In this document: one piece after another, positions 46,501 through 61,500 of the stretch | How positions within the stretch are numbered: position 1 is the stretch's first letter | How the letters are laid out: every line of letters begins with the position of its first letter | Source of the DNA: Apostichopus japonicus | Lineage: Eukaryota > Echinodermata > Holothuroidea > Aspidochirotida > Stichopodidae | Assembly: GCF_037975245.1 (NCBI RefSeq) | Contig: NC_092566.1 | Location: 12,951,001 to 13,015,000, forward strand | Direction of reading: 5' to 3' | Length of the DNA: 64,000 nucleotides | Notes under the pieces: generated by a model | What the model was told of the DNA's origin: nothing | Seen by the model: only the letters and a program-made list of their open reading frames with translations | The model's database searches: none | Program-made: the position numbers and the translations under genes

Positions 46501-49500
46501 GTATCTACTCTATCCATTATCTACATGTATAGTGTACTATAGACTATATAGATCATTGTCATATCTGTATCTACTCTATCCATTATCTACATGGAGAGTA
46601 TAGTGTACTATAGACTATATTGATCATTGTGATATCTGTATCTACTCTATCCATTATCTACATGTATAGTGTACTATAGACTATATAGATCATTGTGATA
46701 TCTGTATCTACCCTGTCCATTATCTACATGGAGAGTATAGTGTACTATAGACTATATAGATCATTGTGATATCTGTATCTACTCTATCCATTATCTACAT
46801 GGAGAGTATAGTGTACTATAGACTATATTGATCATTGTCATATCTCTACCCTGTCCATTATCTACATGGAGAGTATAGTGTACTTTAGACTGTATAGATC
46901 ATTGTGATATCTGTATCTATACTATGTCCATATCTACATGGAGATTATGCATATTGTAGAATATATTGATCATCGTGGTAGGCTTGTGTAGCACAAGGTC
47001 TTGAGAGTGCATGTCTTTTCTCTCCATGACTACATAAGCTCTAAGCTACAAATTCATAATGAAGCCAAAAATATACTGCCAAAGCAAAGAACAAAATTGA
47101 GATTGAAATGCACCCAAAAATGTGACGTTTGTAAGGCCAAAGATTTTAGGGTAATGTTTTTGCCCTGCATAACCATGGAAACCATCCTTGTGGCAAGCAC
47201 AAAATGTTCTACCAATTTGCATTTTAAAGAACTATTTGCCTCATTTATCTGAATTGGAATAAATTCCTCTTTATAGTAAGTAAACAGCTTGAAACTACAT
47301 GATAAAAAATTCTTCACTTGGTGTATGTGCCAATTTGCATCTCTTTGGAATTATGGAACGCATAAAAGGGAAAACCTATTTCGTTGTCTAAACTAAGTTT
47401 GTTGTTGTCCAAACTAAAATTGTTGGTAAGTTTAGACAACGACGTACAGTAACCTAAGACAAAGAAGTAAATTTAGACATCAATGTGAGTTTGAGCAACA
47501 GCATGGTAAAACAGCAGCAACAACTTTAGTTAAGATAACATCAAACTTAGTTTAGACAACGAAATAAGTTTGCCCTTTTCGTGTTCCATATGGAATATCC
47601 CAGATTAGCTTTATGTTGTCACAAAGACACTCTTCTGAATTAACCTCAATTAGATATTGAATAGCCTCCAGCAAGCAACAGGCAGAGTTCAATTTATTGT
47701 CATGGTAACAGGTTTAACCCATAACTGTGTCTCTTAGATAACTATAAATTGCTTTTATCTGCACTTTTGTCTTTAAGCTGTTGTTACAATGAAGATGAAG
47801 TGTTTAGGGATATCTTCTTTAAATTCCAATAAAAGTGCATGCTTCTCTATAATGTAAATACTTAACAGTAATATGAAAACGGAATCTATAACAAAACTGT
47901 ACATAAATTATCAACCTATTGGGAGGTTGACTTTAATGAAGTGTTTAAACAGTATGCTGTATAGGGGAAAACCTGGCTAAATTGCGTCTTGAGCCGACTG
48001 CATAATCATCTTTAGATTTTGCTTTTTTACGTCCTTCAGTGTAACAGTCCTGTAGTATGACTTAGAACAGCTTATGCTGTTTTTCAGTACAGATATTTAT
48101 GCATGGCCATGAATAAAAGTGTGCAGTAGTACGTACCTGTATTTCAAGTATCCTTACTCATGCAAGCAGGTTAATAGTGCATGTAAATCTAATAGTCACA
48201 CAATCATACACTTGTAGTTAAAAATGGTTTGTTGGTTTGACATGACATGAATAACGGAAGAGTTCTTTAAAGGGACAGTGAATGCAACATACAGTACATT
48301 CATTGAAATATGTAAAATGCCGTCCCGTTTGGGAATAATTTGAGGGAGGAAGATACAAGACTAACCATAAAATGTGTCAATTAATTTCTGAAATCAAAAA
48401 TTGCCAAATATTTTTTTTTTTCTCATCCTCTGAGTATCTTTGGTAACAAAACAGAGCAACACTGTTTCAGGCACTAATTCTATATAGTATTATAGTACTT
48501 GCATTAAGCTAATTTACTCTCTTTAAATGATAAACAGCTGTTTATCGGGCTTCATTGTACAAAACATTCAGATCATTCTGCCTATTGTAATGTGCAAGGG
48601 TACAATGCTCACAAGGCAGTATTGTTGACTTTGATAACAACAAATTTCTCGGAGTAGGAGTTAAATTCCAAGATGATTGGCTGTCCTTTAGTTGGCATAA
48701 TATAAGGTTTCCAAAAACCCTTAACAATAGTAACAACATATACATTTAAATGAAAAAAGACACGTGGTGAGAACCGATTTAAAACCATTCACAGTCTTGC
48801 ACATTTTATTCAGGAAGTGAGTTCCACATTAGTAAGGAGCCTTAAATGAGAGCGTTTTTGAGCCATAAGTCTGTGTTTTTAACTTAGGCATGAACAACAC
48901 CTGCGATGAATTAGAATTAAAGTGGAGTGATCATGTTGATATCGGCGGAAGTTGAAACAAATTAGAGAGATAGCTTGGGCCTGTGTATGCAGACATTTGA
49001 ACACAATCAGAAGTAGTTTGTAGTTAATGCGTTTATGTTTGTAGTTAATGAGTTTTCGTAACACGATGTGCAGCCGTATCCAATATGCATTGCAGCCTGT
49101 CAAATTTACAGCCTGGTAATCCATACAATATGCTATTGCAAAGAGTAACGATGTCACAAATGCGTGGACAAGCTTTAAACAAGGGTCACTGTCAAGATAC
49201 TTTCTGATATGACCGATGTACCGGATACTGGATCGGGCGCATCGGCAAAGGTGGCAAATATGTCTGTCCATTATCATGTGATAATAAAAAATGACGCCTA
49301 GATTGCGAAATTGATCAGAATAATTGATACTGGTGTCACCAACGGAGACGAGACGGATGGTACAGTATGTGTTGGTATGTGTTGACCTAAACCGAGGCGA
49401 TATGTGCATCACTTCCATTTTACCATCGTTTCATGAGCTTTATTTACAAAAATCCAGCTTCTTATGTCTGACAAACAGTTGTGCAGACTTAATAGTTCAG

Positions 49501-52500
49501 ACGAGTAATTGCCACCAAAGTTATATTAACTGGCTGTCATCTGCATATTAACACATGTAAGACATTTGGTGTTGGCCGAAGACATCACGTATATATGATC
49601 ATGTACAACGTCGGATCCAATACAGAACCCTGTGGTACACCCTACTCTAATGTGTATATATTCGGAGATATCTTCACCTAATAGTTGTCATGGAAACAAG
49701 AACACACTTGTAGCATGTCAACATGTGTGTTAGTTCCAATACAATGTATGGGGCAAGAGTGGGAAAGCAATCAATGATTGTTTGAAGCGAGTAATGTAAC
49801 AGTTGTTTGATTTTAGAACCATCAAGTTTTCTTTGTAGGGGATCTATCTAGCAATACAGTCTCTTTAGTTATCATATGTTAGCTTAATTCTAGCTGTTAC
49901 TAATTGCATACGTCTCAGAGTTGGTGTACTCATCTTAGCCATCATTAATTACTGACATCATTTCTGAGGCCATTCTTTATCAAATGGTCAAAGCCTGTTC
50001 TTCATTACACAAAGTTTACATTTTCTGCAAAACTGTTATCCTGTGAGCTTTTACATTTTTCAAGTTGCATGGTAAAATTTTGGTGTTTTTGCTGACTTCT
50101 AAGTTTTATGAAAACATTTCTGAGGGATAGTTCTCACAAACAACACTTTACTCATGCCCCTTCATGAGTAGCATATCAGGAAATATACATGGTATATTGA
50201 AGATACAAATTGGAAAAAGTGTGAATGATACTGTTTGATGCAGCTTCTGTGATTCAGTTAATGCTTTAACATTTGTTTTAGTTGTAAATGAAAGTGTAGA
50301 GAGCAGAAGAAAATAATGTTTAATTCTGTAACTGTTATAAATGATTTGCAGTTGATACATAACATGCATATCTGAAGTGTAGTAGTCCTTCCATGTTACA
50401 GGGTAGGGGGGAGGGGCGATGCATGTACAAGGTTGCACATCCCACAGGTCAGAAACAAACAATCACATCTTGTCTCAAATTGAAAATATTATAATTATAA
50501 TGTTATCGGTTTTTATTAATATATGCTGATATCTCATGTTGGTCATGATTATTGCTTTTTTTAGGAATCTGTTGAACATTTTGCCTTCCTGACTTCCGGT
50601 ACACCAGAACTATCCTTGATTATGAAGTTGGATTATGAGAGCAAGCAGAGCTGGGAAGTACTGGTGGAGGCCAGGGTACGTTCAATTTGGTATTAATGCA
50701 GCACCCCATACTTTCACTGATTGTATCAGTATACAGTTATATTTGGAGGTTTGTCATCAGCCTGTAGGTATAAATCATGGCTGGAGCAGTTTGATGTGTG
50801 AGAGTGGCATATCCATGCTCACTCCAGGATTATTCACCTGTAAACACTAGACTATACCTATACAGCCTTAATAGTCAAGGCTATAATATTTTTTATGAAG
50901 TTTAGATGGTGTATGGTGCGTGTACAGTTACTTTGCGTGTACGGTTATTTTGCGTGTCCTCAACAGCACGTACCATTTTCTACGTATGTAGCAGCACTGA
51001 TAGACACTGTAGTCAGTTAAACTCTAACACTTTTTTAAACATGATTTTAGTCCCCAGATACTTGACAGAATTGTTATAAGTGCTACAGTGAAACCAGAAT
51101 TTAACTATTTTATTTTGGGCCCTTTCATGAAATTTTTTCACTCATTTAACAAAATTGTACAGTAAACATCAATGCATATGCACGAAGTTGGTGAAAGTTT
51201 CCTTACATTGATCTCTTAGACTCAAGAACTTATCAAGTACAAATCTGTTGCATTTTGATGGCAGCTGATAAAATATTCAATATGAAATCATGTACATAGG
51301 ATAGAATCAGAGAGATTTTGATTATGGTTGTCCTATTGTGCTCTTAACATCATTCAGTTACTGTAAGCCATCATAAAGCCTGGTTCTGGTCTGTACCTCA
51401 GTCTTTGTTGAGGACACTTTGGTACTGTTACCATATAATCATATTTAGCCCATATTGCTAGCTCTAGTGAATGCTTCACATTGCTCTAAGTGGAATCTTA
51501 AAGTGAAGAATTTGGACACATCTTCCAATTTTGTTTTTTTTGGCAAACTTCTGTATGGCCACTCTAAATGTGTTCTCTGCATCACAGTTTAAATATCATT
51601 TTCCCTGTCCCTTCCAATAAAGAATGTTTATGTAATCTTTTTTGCAGGATAATCCTCAAGGTAGCAGCCCTAACAGGAACACCACAATGATAACAGTGAC
51701 AGTGTTGGACGATAATGACTTTGGACCTTTCTTTCTCCCTTGTATGTTTGATGAAAGTAGTGTTGGATGCATCGACTTCAACTATGTCTCTAATATAACA
51801 GAGAAAATGGTAGGTACTCACATCCCACGTTAAATTGGACAGACAATTTCCTTGGTGTGCTAGATGTATGATGTATTCAAGATTTATGTTGCTAGACTAA
51901 TACAGTACATGTAAGTGAAAACTGTCAGGAAACAACATCATGATGAGAGGGTATGATCACGAGAATAGGGAACTAAATCTTCCAGATGCTTATAAATTCA
52001 TTCCATGAAAGTGAGTAATTTAATAAAAGGTGAAAATTTCTACTTTCAATGCAGGTGCTCGATGGTCCCTTGGTCTTTGGGCCGGGTCCAATTCATGCCA
52101 TGGATGGTGATGAGAATGTTACCGTATCAGAACAAATTTTTTTCAATTTTACAGAAGGTAGGAATAATGCTTTCCTCTATTTTAATTAAACAGAGTGCCA
52201 TTAAATGATTTGTTTGTTGTTGTTGGGAGAAACAAGAATTAAATAGTTTTTGGGCTGTACGAACCAGTGATGGTCATTATTAAAGATTGAGCCACTTAAC
52301 TGTTCATAATCTGGTTTAAAGTCCATTGTGGTATTCAGTAGTCTCTGACAAGCCTTAACCTCTGCTATTTGTCATTTTGGATGTAATGTGTAAATTAATA
52401 TTTATATTTCATCATGATTTGAGCAGTTTTCAAAAACAGTTGTTTTGGAGTGATAGTTTAACAGAACTACAAAAATGGCCTTTTTAGAGGGACAGCTAAA

Positions 52501-55500
52501 TGGTTTTGTTTTATGTCTTTGATTTTAAGTTACAATATGTGATACAAATTTAATTTCAATCACTTAAATACTATTTAAGATGTGATGAAACTGCACAGTG
52601 GGTCTGTCCTAATAGTCCATTACTTTCACAGTCTTATGTCTTTGTCTGTTATGTCTTTGTGTCTTTGAAGGTGAACCAGCAAATTATGCAGAATATTTTG
52701 AGATTGACAGTATCAGTGGAAATGTTTCTCAGTTGAAGCCAGTCCGACATTCAGAGATTCCAGAATTCAGAATCACTCTTCAGGTAAGAACAAGAGCCAC
52801 AGAAGAGAAGGAACTAATCACACTTACCAAATATCTTGATTCCCTTCCCATCCAAAGTGCATCATAAACATTTTATGCTGCCATACGTACGTGTTTTCAT
52901 AATAACAGCTGAATAGTTTCAGAAATGTTTGCTGTTTATTTTCCATCTAGGTTTGATTATACACTATACAGTAACTACACAACAGAGTGAGCTAAGGTCA
53001 TATACAAGTATTGAATGACTGGAGGTATATAGGATTTATAAAGAAGACTTATGAAGCTGTGTGATGTAAGATTAACATATCATACAACTAGACTGCATAA
53101 AACAGTTATATTTTTACCTGTGTGCGACATTGATGCGACTGCATAGTTGTGAATCATTTCTGATCATGTCCTCTGTCGTGCAGGCCACTGAAGGTATTTC
53201 TCCAGATGCTCTATATTCAACAATCGATGTGATCATATCAGTGAAGGAGATCAACAACTTTGAGCCTGAGTTTGCCAGTACAGTATTCTCTGGGTTCATC
53301 CAGGAAGGAGCTGATGCTGGAACACCTGTGTGGGACTCTCCAAGCATGAATTCTGCCCTCGTGCTGCAGGCTACTGATCCTGACCTTGAAGAGGTACCTA
53401 AGTTATAAACTTAACTTCAACTATGTGAGAGTGACTTTATACGTCTGAGCTTGGCATCTTAAGAGACGTGACCCAAGTAGAAGGATTTACAAACAGCAAA
53501 TCTCACTATCATAAAAATATGAATATTATAAAAAATAAAGGAATACCAAATCAGTATACAATTTAGTCAATCAAAGAAGACCAAGATAAAATGGAAGGAA
53601 GACAGTTGGATATATTGAATTCATACATGTCTATGCTGTGAATTAGTAGGAGAAGTATTGAATTCATACATGTCTATGCTGTGAACTACTAGGAGAAGTA
53701 TTAAATTCATACATGTCAATGCTGTGAATTACTAGTAGAAGTATTGAATTCATACATGTCAATGCTGTGAACTACTCGGAGAAGTATTGAATTCATACAT
53801 GTCAATGCTGTGAATTACTAGTAGAAGTATTGAATTCATACATGTCAATGCTGTGAATTACTAGTAGAAGTATTGAATTCATACATGTCAATGCTGTGAA
53901 CTACTAGGAGAAGTATTGAATTCATACATGTCAATGCTGTGAATTACTAGGAGAAGTATTGAATTCATACATGTCAATGCTGTGAATTACTAGTAGAAGT
54001 ATTGAATTCATACATGTCAATGCTGTGAACTACTCGGAGAAGTATTGAATTCATACATGTCAATGCTGTGAATTACTAGGAGAAGTATTGAATTCATACA
54101 TGTCAATGCTGTGAATTACTAGGAGAAGTATTGAATTCATACATGTCAATGCTGTGAATTACTAGGAGAAGTATTGAATTCATACATGTCAATGCTGTGA
54201 ATTACTAGGAGAAGTATTGAATTCATACATGTCAATGCTGTGAATTACTAGGAGAAGTATTGAATTCATACATGTCAATGCTGTGAATTACTAGGAGAAG
54301 TATTGAATTCATACATGTCAATGCTGTGAACTACTAGGAGAAGTATTGAATTCATACATGTCAATGCTGTGACCTACTAGGAGAAGGAACATGCTTAAGT
54401 TTATATTTAGATGCATCTCTAATTAATTTGTAAAAGAGCTTGCTCAAATTATGATATGAGGCACCTGATAATGCTCTGACCTACATGATAGCATACCTCA
54501 TTAGTTTAACAAGTTTTATTTACTTTTCACTGGCATGCTGGCTCAGACCCAATCATTTTACATATCACATACAAATAGATTTACAGCTGTCATATATATA
54601 TTCCATGAGGCAAATCGTTCCTCAGAACTGGTACAAAGCTGTTGACATGACAGACTAGTATTCATCCATGGGTGTATCAATTGCTGAAGGTGTATCACCC
54701 CTTACCCTCAATTGATATTTGATGCCAATTTATCTCAGTCTATGAGTAATTCACACTGTTCACCAGAACTACTTTCAGGGCAGAATTTGCTATTCAGTAT
54801 AACCTGGTTCACTTGTGTTGTTGAGCAACTGCTTTACCTCAGTGACCATCGAGCTGTACACATAGTGAGTTAAACATAAAGTGCATACATACATTACTGT
54901 AATATAGACTCATGGCAGCCCTCCACTGAATTGGACAGATGAACTATCAAACAGCTAGGCCTTATGAATTACTGTCTTGATAAAGAGCTTGCTTACATCT
55001 TTTATTCTTTCACATTATTGGCCCTCTTCACATGAATCCAGTTCGACCACAGTAGGTCTATTTTGTTATAGAAAATGTGTGTAGTAAATGAAAGAAAAAA
55101 GGTAGATCACCTCCAAGTGATGTTGTTTGCTGTGCTGTAAACTAAGTTTTATCAATAAAGATAAAGATGCCATGCTGTACATACAAGCATAGGCCCTATT
55201 TTTTTCCTCCCCCAATTTTTCTAAACCTAAATAGCTATAATGGCTTTTCCAGAGCAGAATCGTCTGCTTTCTAGATGTAAATGTCAAAAAAACAATGAAT
55301 TTTTTGGCTGACTGGGGATTCCAATGCAGCCAAAACAGCCAATGATAAAAACTTACGACCAAGAGTGTTGCTTCATCGTAAAAACTAACTGCAGCGTTAA
55401 CTATTGTTACGACCAACAATTCAACGCAAAATTTTGGCTAAAAACTCACTTACCAACGACATTCTTGCATTAAACATGTCATCGTTTTTCAAAAGAATAA

Positions 55501-58500
55501 AAAGCCCTGTGAATCCTGGACATGTGTCCACACTTGCGACAATTCAACTGCCCAATAAAGTCGTAATTTACAAAAACTATTAAGGATAACACATGCAATA
55601 AGCACTGCATCATTTCTCTGTTACATTGTTGTTATAGTCTGATGAAAAGATTGTATTTTGAGATTCAAGTTTGTGTATCACAATTTGGTTTACAAAATAG
55701 TTCAAGTGCAAAGCTCTAGCTTTTTTGGCTAGGCCTAGTTGTCATTGTAGCTGGTTTATCAAAGAAGAAAAGAAATGTACTACAAACAGTTAAAAAACTG
55801 GGCATGAATATTCTGTTAACAATGGGATTGATGTTACATTTTTGTGATTGGCCCCCTGCTGTAATTGAACACTAAATCGAGCAATGAACCATTGCTTGGT
55901 TATGTTAATTGGGAACCGCAGTTTTAAGGGGAAAACTGCAGTTGCTATAACCGATTTTGGCATCGGGAAAATATGTGTAATGTTTAAATAGTCAGTAATT
56001 AGGTTTGCTGTCACAAGTATTCTTTAGTGTCCTATAACTTTGATGTACTTTTATCTCTAGGATGAAGTCTTTCGAGTGTCCTACATGCTGAATGACCCTA
56101 GTGGGACATTTATTCTGGCAGCAGATACTCAGTCTAAAACAGAAATTGTGGTCAATGGAATGATTGATAGAGAGATGGTGGAGAAGTATGAGTTAAAGGT
56201 AAGTTAAAAAACCTTTGTTTTTAAAATTACATGGTTGTAATTCCCTAGACGGAGGAGGTTTGATTATCCATTCCACTTCAGTAATTTGAGAGTTACTCAG
56301 AGCCGTAGAGTATTAAGCTAGAATAAAGACATGATGGACTATAATACTCTTCATGTGTTTGTTCTGGTAGGGTGTAGTTATGCAAAACTTAAGAGCAAAT
56401 ATCACACAATGTATGGTATTTGTTTGCAAGCTGAACTGTTACTGGATGCAAATATGAACTTAAAATGCTTGAGATAGAGATGCCAGTTACAAGAGGTATT
56501 ATATTCTAACCTACCAAGTATTTCATAATAATAGCATGAGAGCGGGCTATGAACTAACATCTGTTCCTTGGCATTATTTTTTCAATCAAGAAGATGATAC
56601 AATTGTGGAAGTACCTTGTTTTATTGGAGACGCGACAGACAATGTATAGCTTCAAGGGAAAGGTTTACTTAAAATGACGTAGATGAATTTAAACTACTTG
56701 AGCTGTACAACGTATTTAGTCTTGTATTCTACCAGTCACCATTCGTTCATGTGAGATGCATATGTTTACATATACTCTGTAGCTGATGTTCTGTCACTTA
56801 TGATCATATTTTCTTGACTTAGTCCATGACTGACCTCTCTGGTTCTGCAATAATTGGCACTTACAGCACATTTTCCCTCCTTTTAAGGAATCAATGAATA
56901 CTTTTAACACTATCCGGTTATCCAACTGTTGTCCAAGTTTTATGATGAATTCTGTGTGGATTGGTTCCAAATTAAGGCATCTTCTTGTTTACAGAATTTT
57001 CCAAGAAATTCATTTAAATCTGTTAACACAACAACCTCTTTTTCATTACAAAGATGGTTGCCATGGAATCATCCACCAGTGCTCAGTTTGTAAGTGAGTC
57101 AGTCACAGTGAACATCACAGTTTTGGATGTGAATGACAATGCTCCATATTTCATACAAAATAAATATTCAGTAGGACGAAACCAGTACGGCACAACAATA
57201 AGACAGAACTTAAAGGCTGGTACTGTCATCATGGAAGTAAGTATTACTTTTATGTTCCTCAAACTCTTAGGGGTTACTCCTACAAAAGAAATTGCTAATC
57301 ATAATAAAGGGGATATGATAACAGATTATTTGGACTATGTAGTAGTGATATTTTCATGTCTTGGATGTTTATTCCAGTGGCCAAGGGGAATAATTGGTGG
57401 ATTACTGAAAATGTTAGATTCTAGAGGTCTCAAATGAAGTCAACTATTTTCTTTTGTTCCTGGAACTGCACACAAGATAAAAGATTGCATTAAGTATTCC
57501 TTAAGGCTGATATAATTTGTACGTTTCTGTCATGAACTCCAGATTTGTTTTCCAAATCACGAACTACCAAGTCTATTATAGAACAACACACATCTCAAAG
57601 TAATGTAAACAAAGACTATTCATTGTAAGAGATATCATGAACATGTACAGAAGATGAATACAACTCTTCTTTGAATAGAAATAGTTTCTGAGATCTTAAC
57701 AGATCCTGATATTGAGTCCTCAAGGTTGATTAACAATGTGCTTCTGATACAATTAGTACGTACGTGAACTTATTAACATATATCACTAGGTGAGTTTTAA
57801 AAACAAAATTCTCAATTTCAATTGCAAGCTACAAGTCGCAGATGTGGACACCAAGCCAAGGATTGCCGACTATACATACATTCTTCGACTTCTTACTCCA
57901 TTTAGTGGAACAAGCCCTTTTGCAGAGATGTCAATGAACTCTCTTGTGAAAATTGTTCTGGTGGAGGATGCAATTGAAATTCCAAAAGGAGATTATGTCC
58001 TGGGGTTGCAAGCATCTGATGTGGACAATCCGTTTTTGTTGTGAGTTGTTAATATACAAGTAGCCTTTGAAAGGATTATGTTAATCTGCGAGTGAAGTCG
58101 GTGCAGTCTGATCTGATGGGATGTAGATAATTATTCAATTTGGCAATTCTACATATGAAAGGCTAATGCAATGTCCCTGTTACACATCTTCCATTATTAT
58201 TGTGTATGGCAATTCTACATATGAAGGGCTAATGCAATGTCCCTGGTACACATCTTCCATTATTATTGTGTATGGCAATTCTACATATGAAAGGCTAATA
58301 CAATGTCTCCAGTACACATCTTCCATTATTATTGTGTATGGCAATTCTACATATGAAGGGCTAATGCAATGTCCACGGTACACATCTTCCATTATTATTG
58401 TGTATGACAATTCTACATATGAAGGGCTAATGCAATGTCCCCGGTACACATCTTCCATTATTATTGTGTATGGCAATTCTACATATGAAGGGCTAATGCA

Positions 58501-61500
58501 ATGTCCACGGTACACATCTTCCATTATAATTGTGTATGGCAATTCTACATATGAAGGGCTAATGCAATGTCCCCGATGCACATCTTCCATTATTATTGTG
58601 TATGGCAATTCTACATATGAAGGGCTAATGCAATGTCCCTGTTACACATCTTCCATTATTATTGTGTATGTGAATTCTACATATGAAGGGCTAATGCAAT
58701 GTCCCTGGTACACATCTTCCATTATTATTGTGTATGGCAATTCTACATATGAAGGGCTAATGCAATGTTCCCAGTACACATCTTCCATTATTATTGTGTA
58801 TGGCAATTCTACATATGAAGGCCTAATGCAATGTCCCTGTTACACATCTTCCATTATTATTGTGTATGTGAATTCTACATATGAAAGGCTAATGCAATGT
58901 CCCTGGTACACATCTTCCATTATTATTGTGTATGGCAATTCTACATATGAAGAGCTAATGCAATGTCCCTGGTACACATCTTCCATTATTATTGTGTATG
59001 GCAATTCTACATATGAAGGGCTAATGCAATGTCCCTGGTACACATCTTCCATTATTATTGTGTATGGCAATTCTACATATGAAGGGCTAATGCAATGTCC
59101 CCGGTACACATCTTCCATTATTATTGTGTATGGCAATTCTACATATGAAGGGCTAATGCAATGTCCCCGGTACACATCTTCCAGCTCTACCTCAAAACAA
59201 ATATCACTTTGGTATCAAAGAGACTCATCGCGTAATTAGTTTATGTGAGTTGCTGGTAATTTACACTTTCATGATGAAAAACAATGTCTGAATTAGACTA
59301 AAGAAAGTTTGATACACAGAACTTTGTTTATGTACAGTAAAGATTAACGGCAGCTGAAGCATGAAAATTTGTTATAAACTAGAGCACCAACAGTGCTATA
59401 AACTTACAGGCATCAGCTTAGTAGTTTGGTATTTTACGCATGCAGTGGTCCTTTTAGGTAGAATCAGTTCATTTACATGTTAAAAAGTGTTTAGCTGATG
59501 TCCCTAGGTGAGCAAAATTGATTTTCTAATACGCTTTCCATTGATTCCAAAAGTTTCAAATCATTCAAAATAAAATAAAAAAGGAGAAAATCGCTTTTCT
59601 TTATTAAGCATTGCTCAAATGGAGATAGCTAATATGACACACCCTTATTCTACAATCTTCATTCAGATTCTTCCTGCACAAATGGTGTGGATGTGAATAA
59701 CGTCATGAAGAAGTGCTGTAATATAAGTGCTGTAGTATAATATATCCATCTTTTTCATCATGGACAACTGATTCTGTGAATAAACATACTACAGATGAAA
59801 AGTCAGTGGTATTTATAGAGGCAAGTACCTCTATTAAAGCTTCAAAGTTACACAGCTGTCTTCCCCAACTACTGTAATTAGGATGCATGGATTTTATCTA
59901 TTTGAAATTTCATGGCAGGTCTTTAGAAATTACTCTTGGCATTAAAGTGATTGGTGAGAATGATACCGAAGGACCAGTGTTTGTGCAGAAGGAATTCATA
60001 CGCTATGCCTCCGAGGGAACTCAAGTTGGTTCTGTAATTGCAGAAATTAAGGTGAGTCTTTTGTGATGCTTATTCAATGATCAAGTAGTATGTGTGTAAC
60101 TAACCTTTGATTAGATTTGTGTGCTGGTCCACAGTCGGTTCGTAACGTCTGTGCTTGGTATAGCATGGACGGAAGGATCATGGTTAGTTACAAATTTGAA
60201 AGCACATCATCTCTTATGTTATTATTTGCGAGAACAAAATATTTGAGGATTTTGCTCTTATATTATGGAATGTATCAAAATAGCTGTTGATCCACATTTA
60301 ATATTATGTATATCAATACCAGTTAAATGATTTTCTGTTGTTTGGTCTTGCTTTTCAATATATAGTATCTCTGTTTTCTAGTTCCCGCTATTTTTCTACT
60401 GTACTGTGAGCTGTTTATTTTGTATGATATAAGAGAAATATATTGGAATTTGAATTTAATTCACAGAATCTGACTTTCTTTCTTTTACTTCACTAGGCAA
60501 ATCAGACAAACAGACTACCAATTTTGTACAGTTTTACATCAAATGATGGATTCTTCACAATCGATCCAACAAGGTGCGTCTCTTTGGTATTTCTGAATAG
60601 ATTGAAGCAAGAAAGTTGACAATTCGTATAGAGACATGTGAATAGTAGAAGAAAACTAAGGTTATTTTCGATGCCATTGTCATATTACAATCGGGCTTAT
60701 AAAACTTGCAGTAGTAAAACGTGATCTGAAACTTGCATGCTGACTCATGTTAGAATCTAAGTCTTAAGATGTTGAGTCAAGTGGAGGCAATGAACAAAAC
60801 ATCAACTATCTCTCTTTACTTTGTAATTAATTTTAACTACTCATATTTTATCCAGTATGTTATCCAGCATCTCACCCTATTTTGCAACCTCTCTGTGAAG
60901 GCATGGTGATATTTTTCTTGGTTTTTTTCCTATCAACTTTGAAGCACAGTTGCTTTATATTTTCTTTAACAAATTGAAAGATGAAGCTGCAGTAGGTAAC
61001 AGCAACTGCTTAGTGAAAAAGACTTATCACAAATAGACATTATATTTGAATGAGAAAAAATACAGAATTTATATTCTATTAAGACTATAATCCCTGAGAT
61101 GGCTTTTCTTTACAACAGTGGAGGAATCCGTTTGGCTAAAGAACTGGACAGAGAAACCCAATCACAGCACATTGTGATTGTGCAGGCTGAATCAGGTGGC
61201 AAGGTACTGCTTTTGTTGTAATAAATGTCACATCAGATGTTGTAAGGATAAGGTGTAGTAGCTAGTACACATACCAGTGCAGGTAGTCACATGTATAACA
61301 TTAGAGTACTTAAGGACTGGTTGTATGAATAGTGTTAAGAAGTCACTGGTTATTACTGCCACTGATCTAACACAACCATGTGTACATGATATTGCTGTTT
61401 GTAATAACTGAGCCATTTTGTAGTTTAGTCACGGCAAGGAATGGACTTGTGTTAACATTCTTAATAAATATTTGTTGAATTGCACTTCACACTGACTTAG

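Noticed and set aside
48879-49418. 179-codon minus-strand open frame as a host gene
   Set aside because: Content matches the C-terminal part of a non-LTR reverse transcriptase, flanked by more broken LINE sequence.
53614-54386. Regular repeats as a CRISPR array
   Set aside because: Eukaryotic intron; units are directly tandem with no unique spacers. The same holds for the 37-, 66- and 71-bp arrays.
58166-59239. 357-codon open frame on the plus strand
   Set aside because: It is entirely a 66-bp satellite whose length is a multiple of three. It lies in an intron, and minus-strand frames are equally open.
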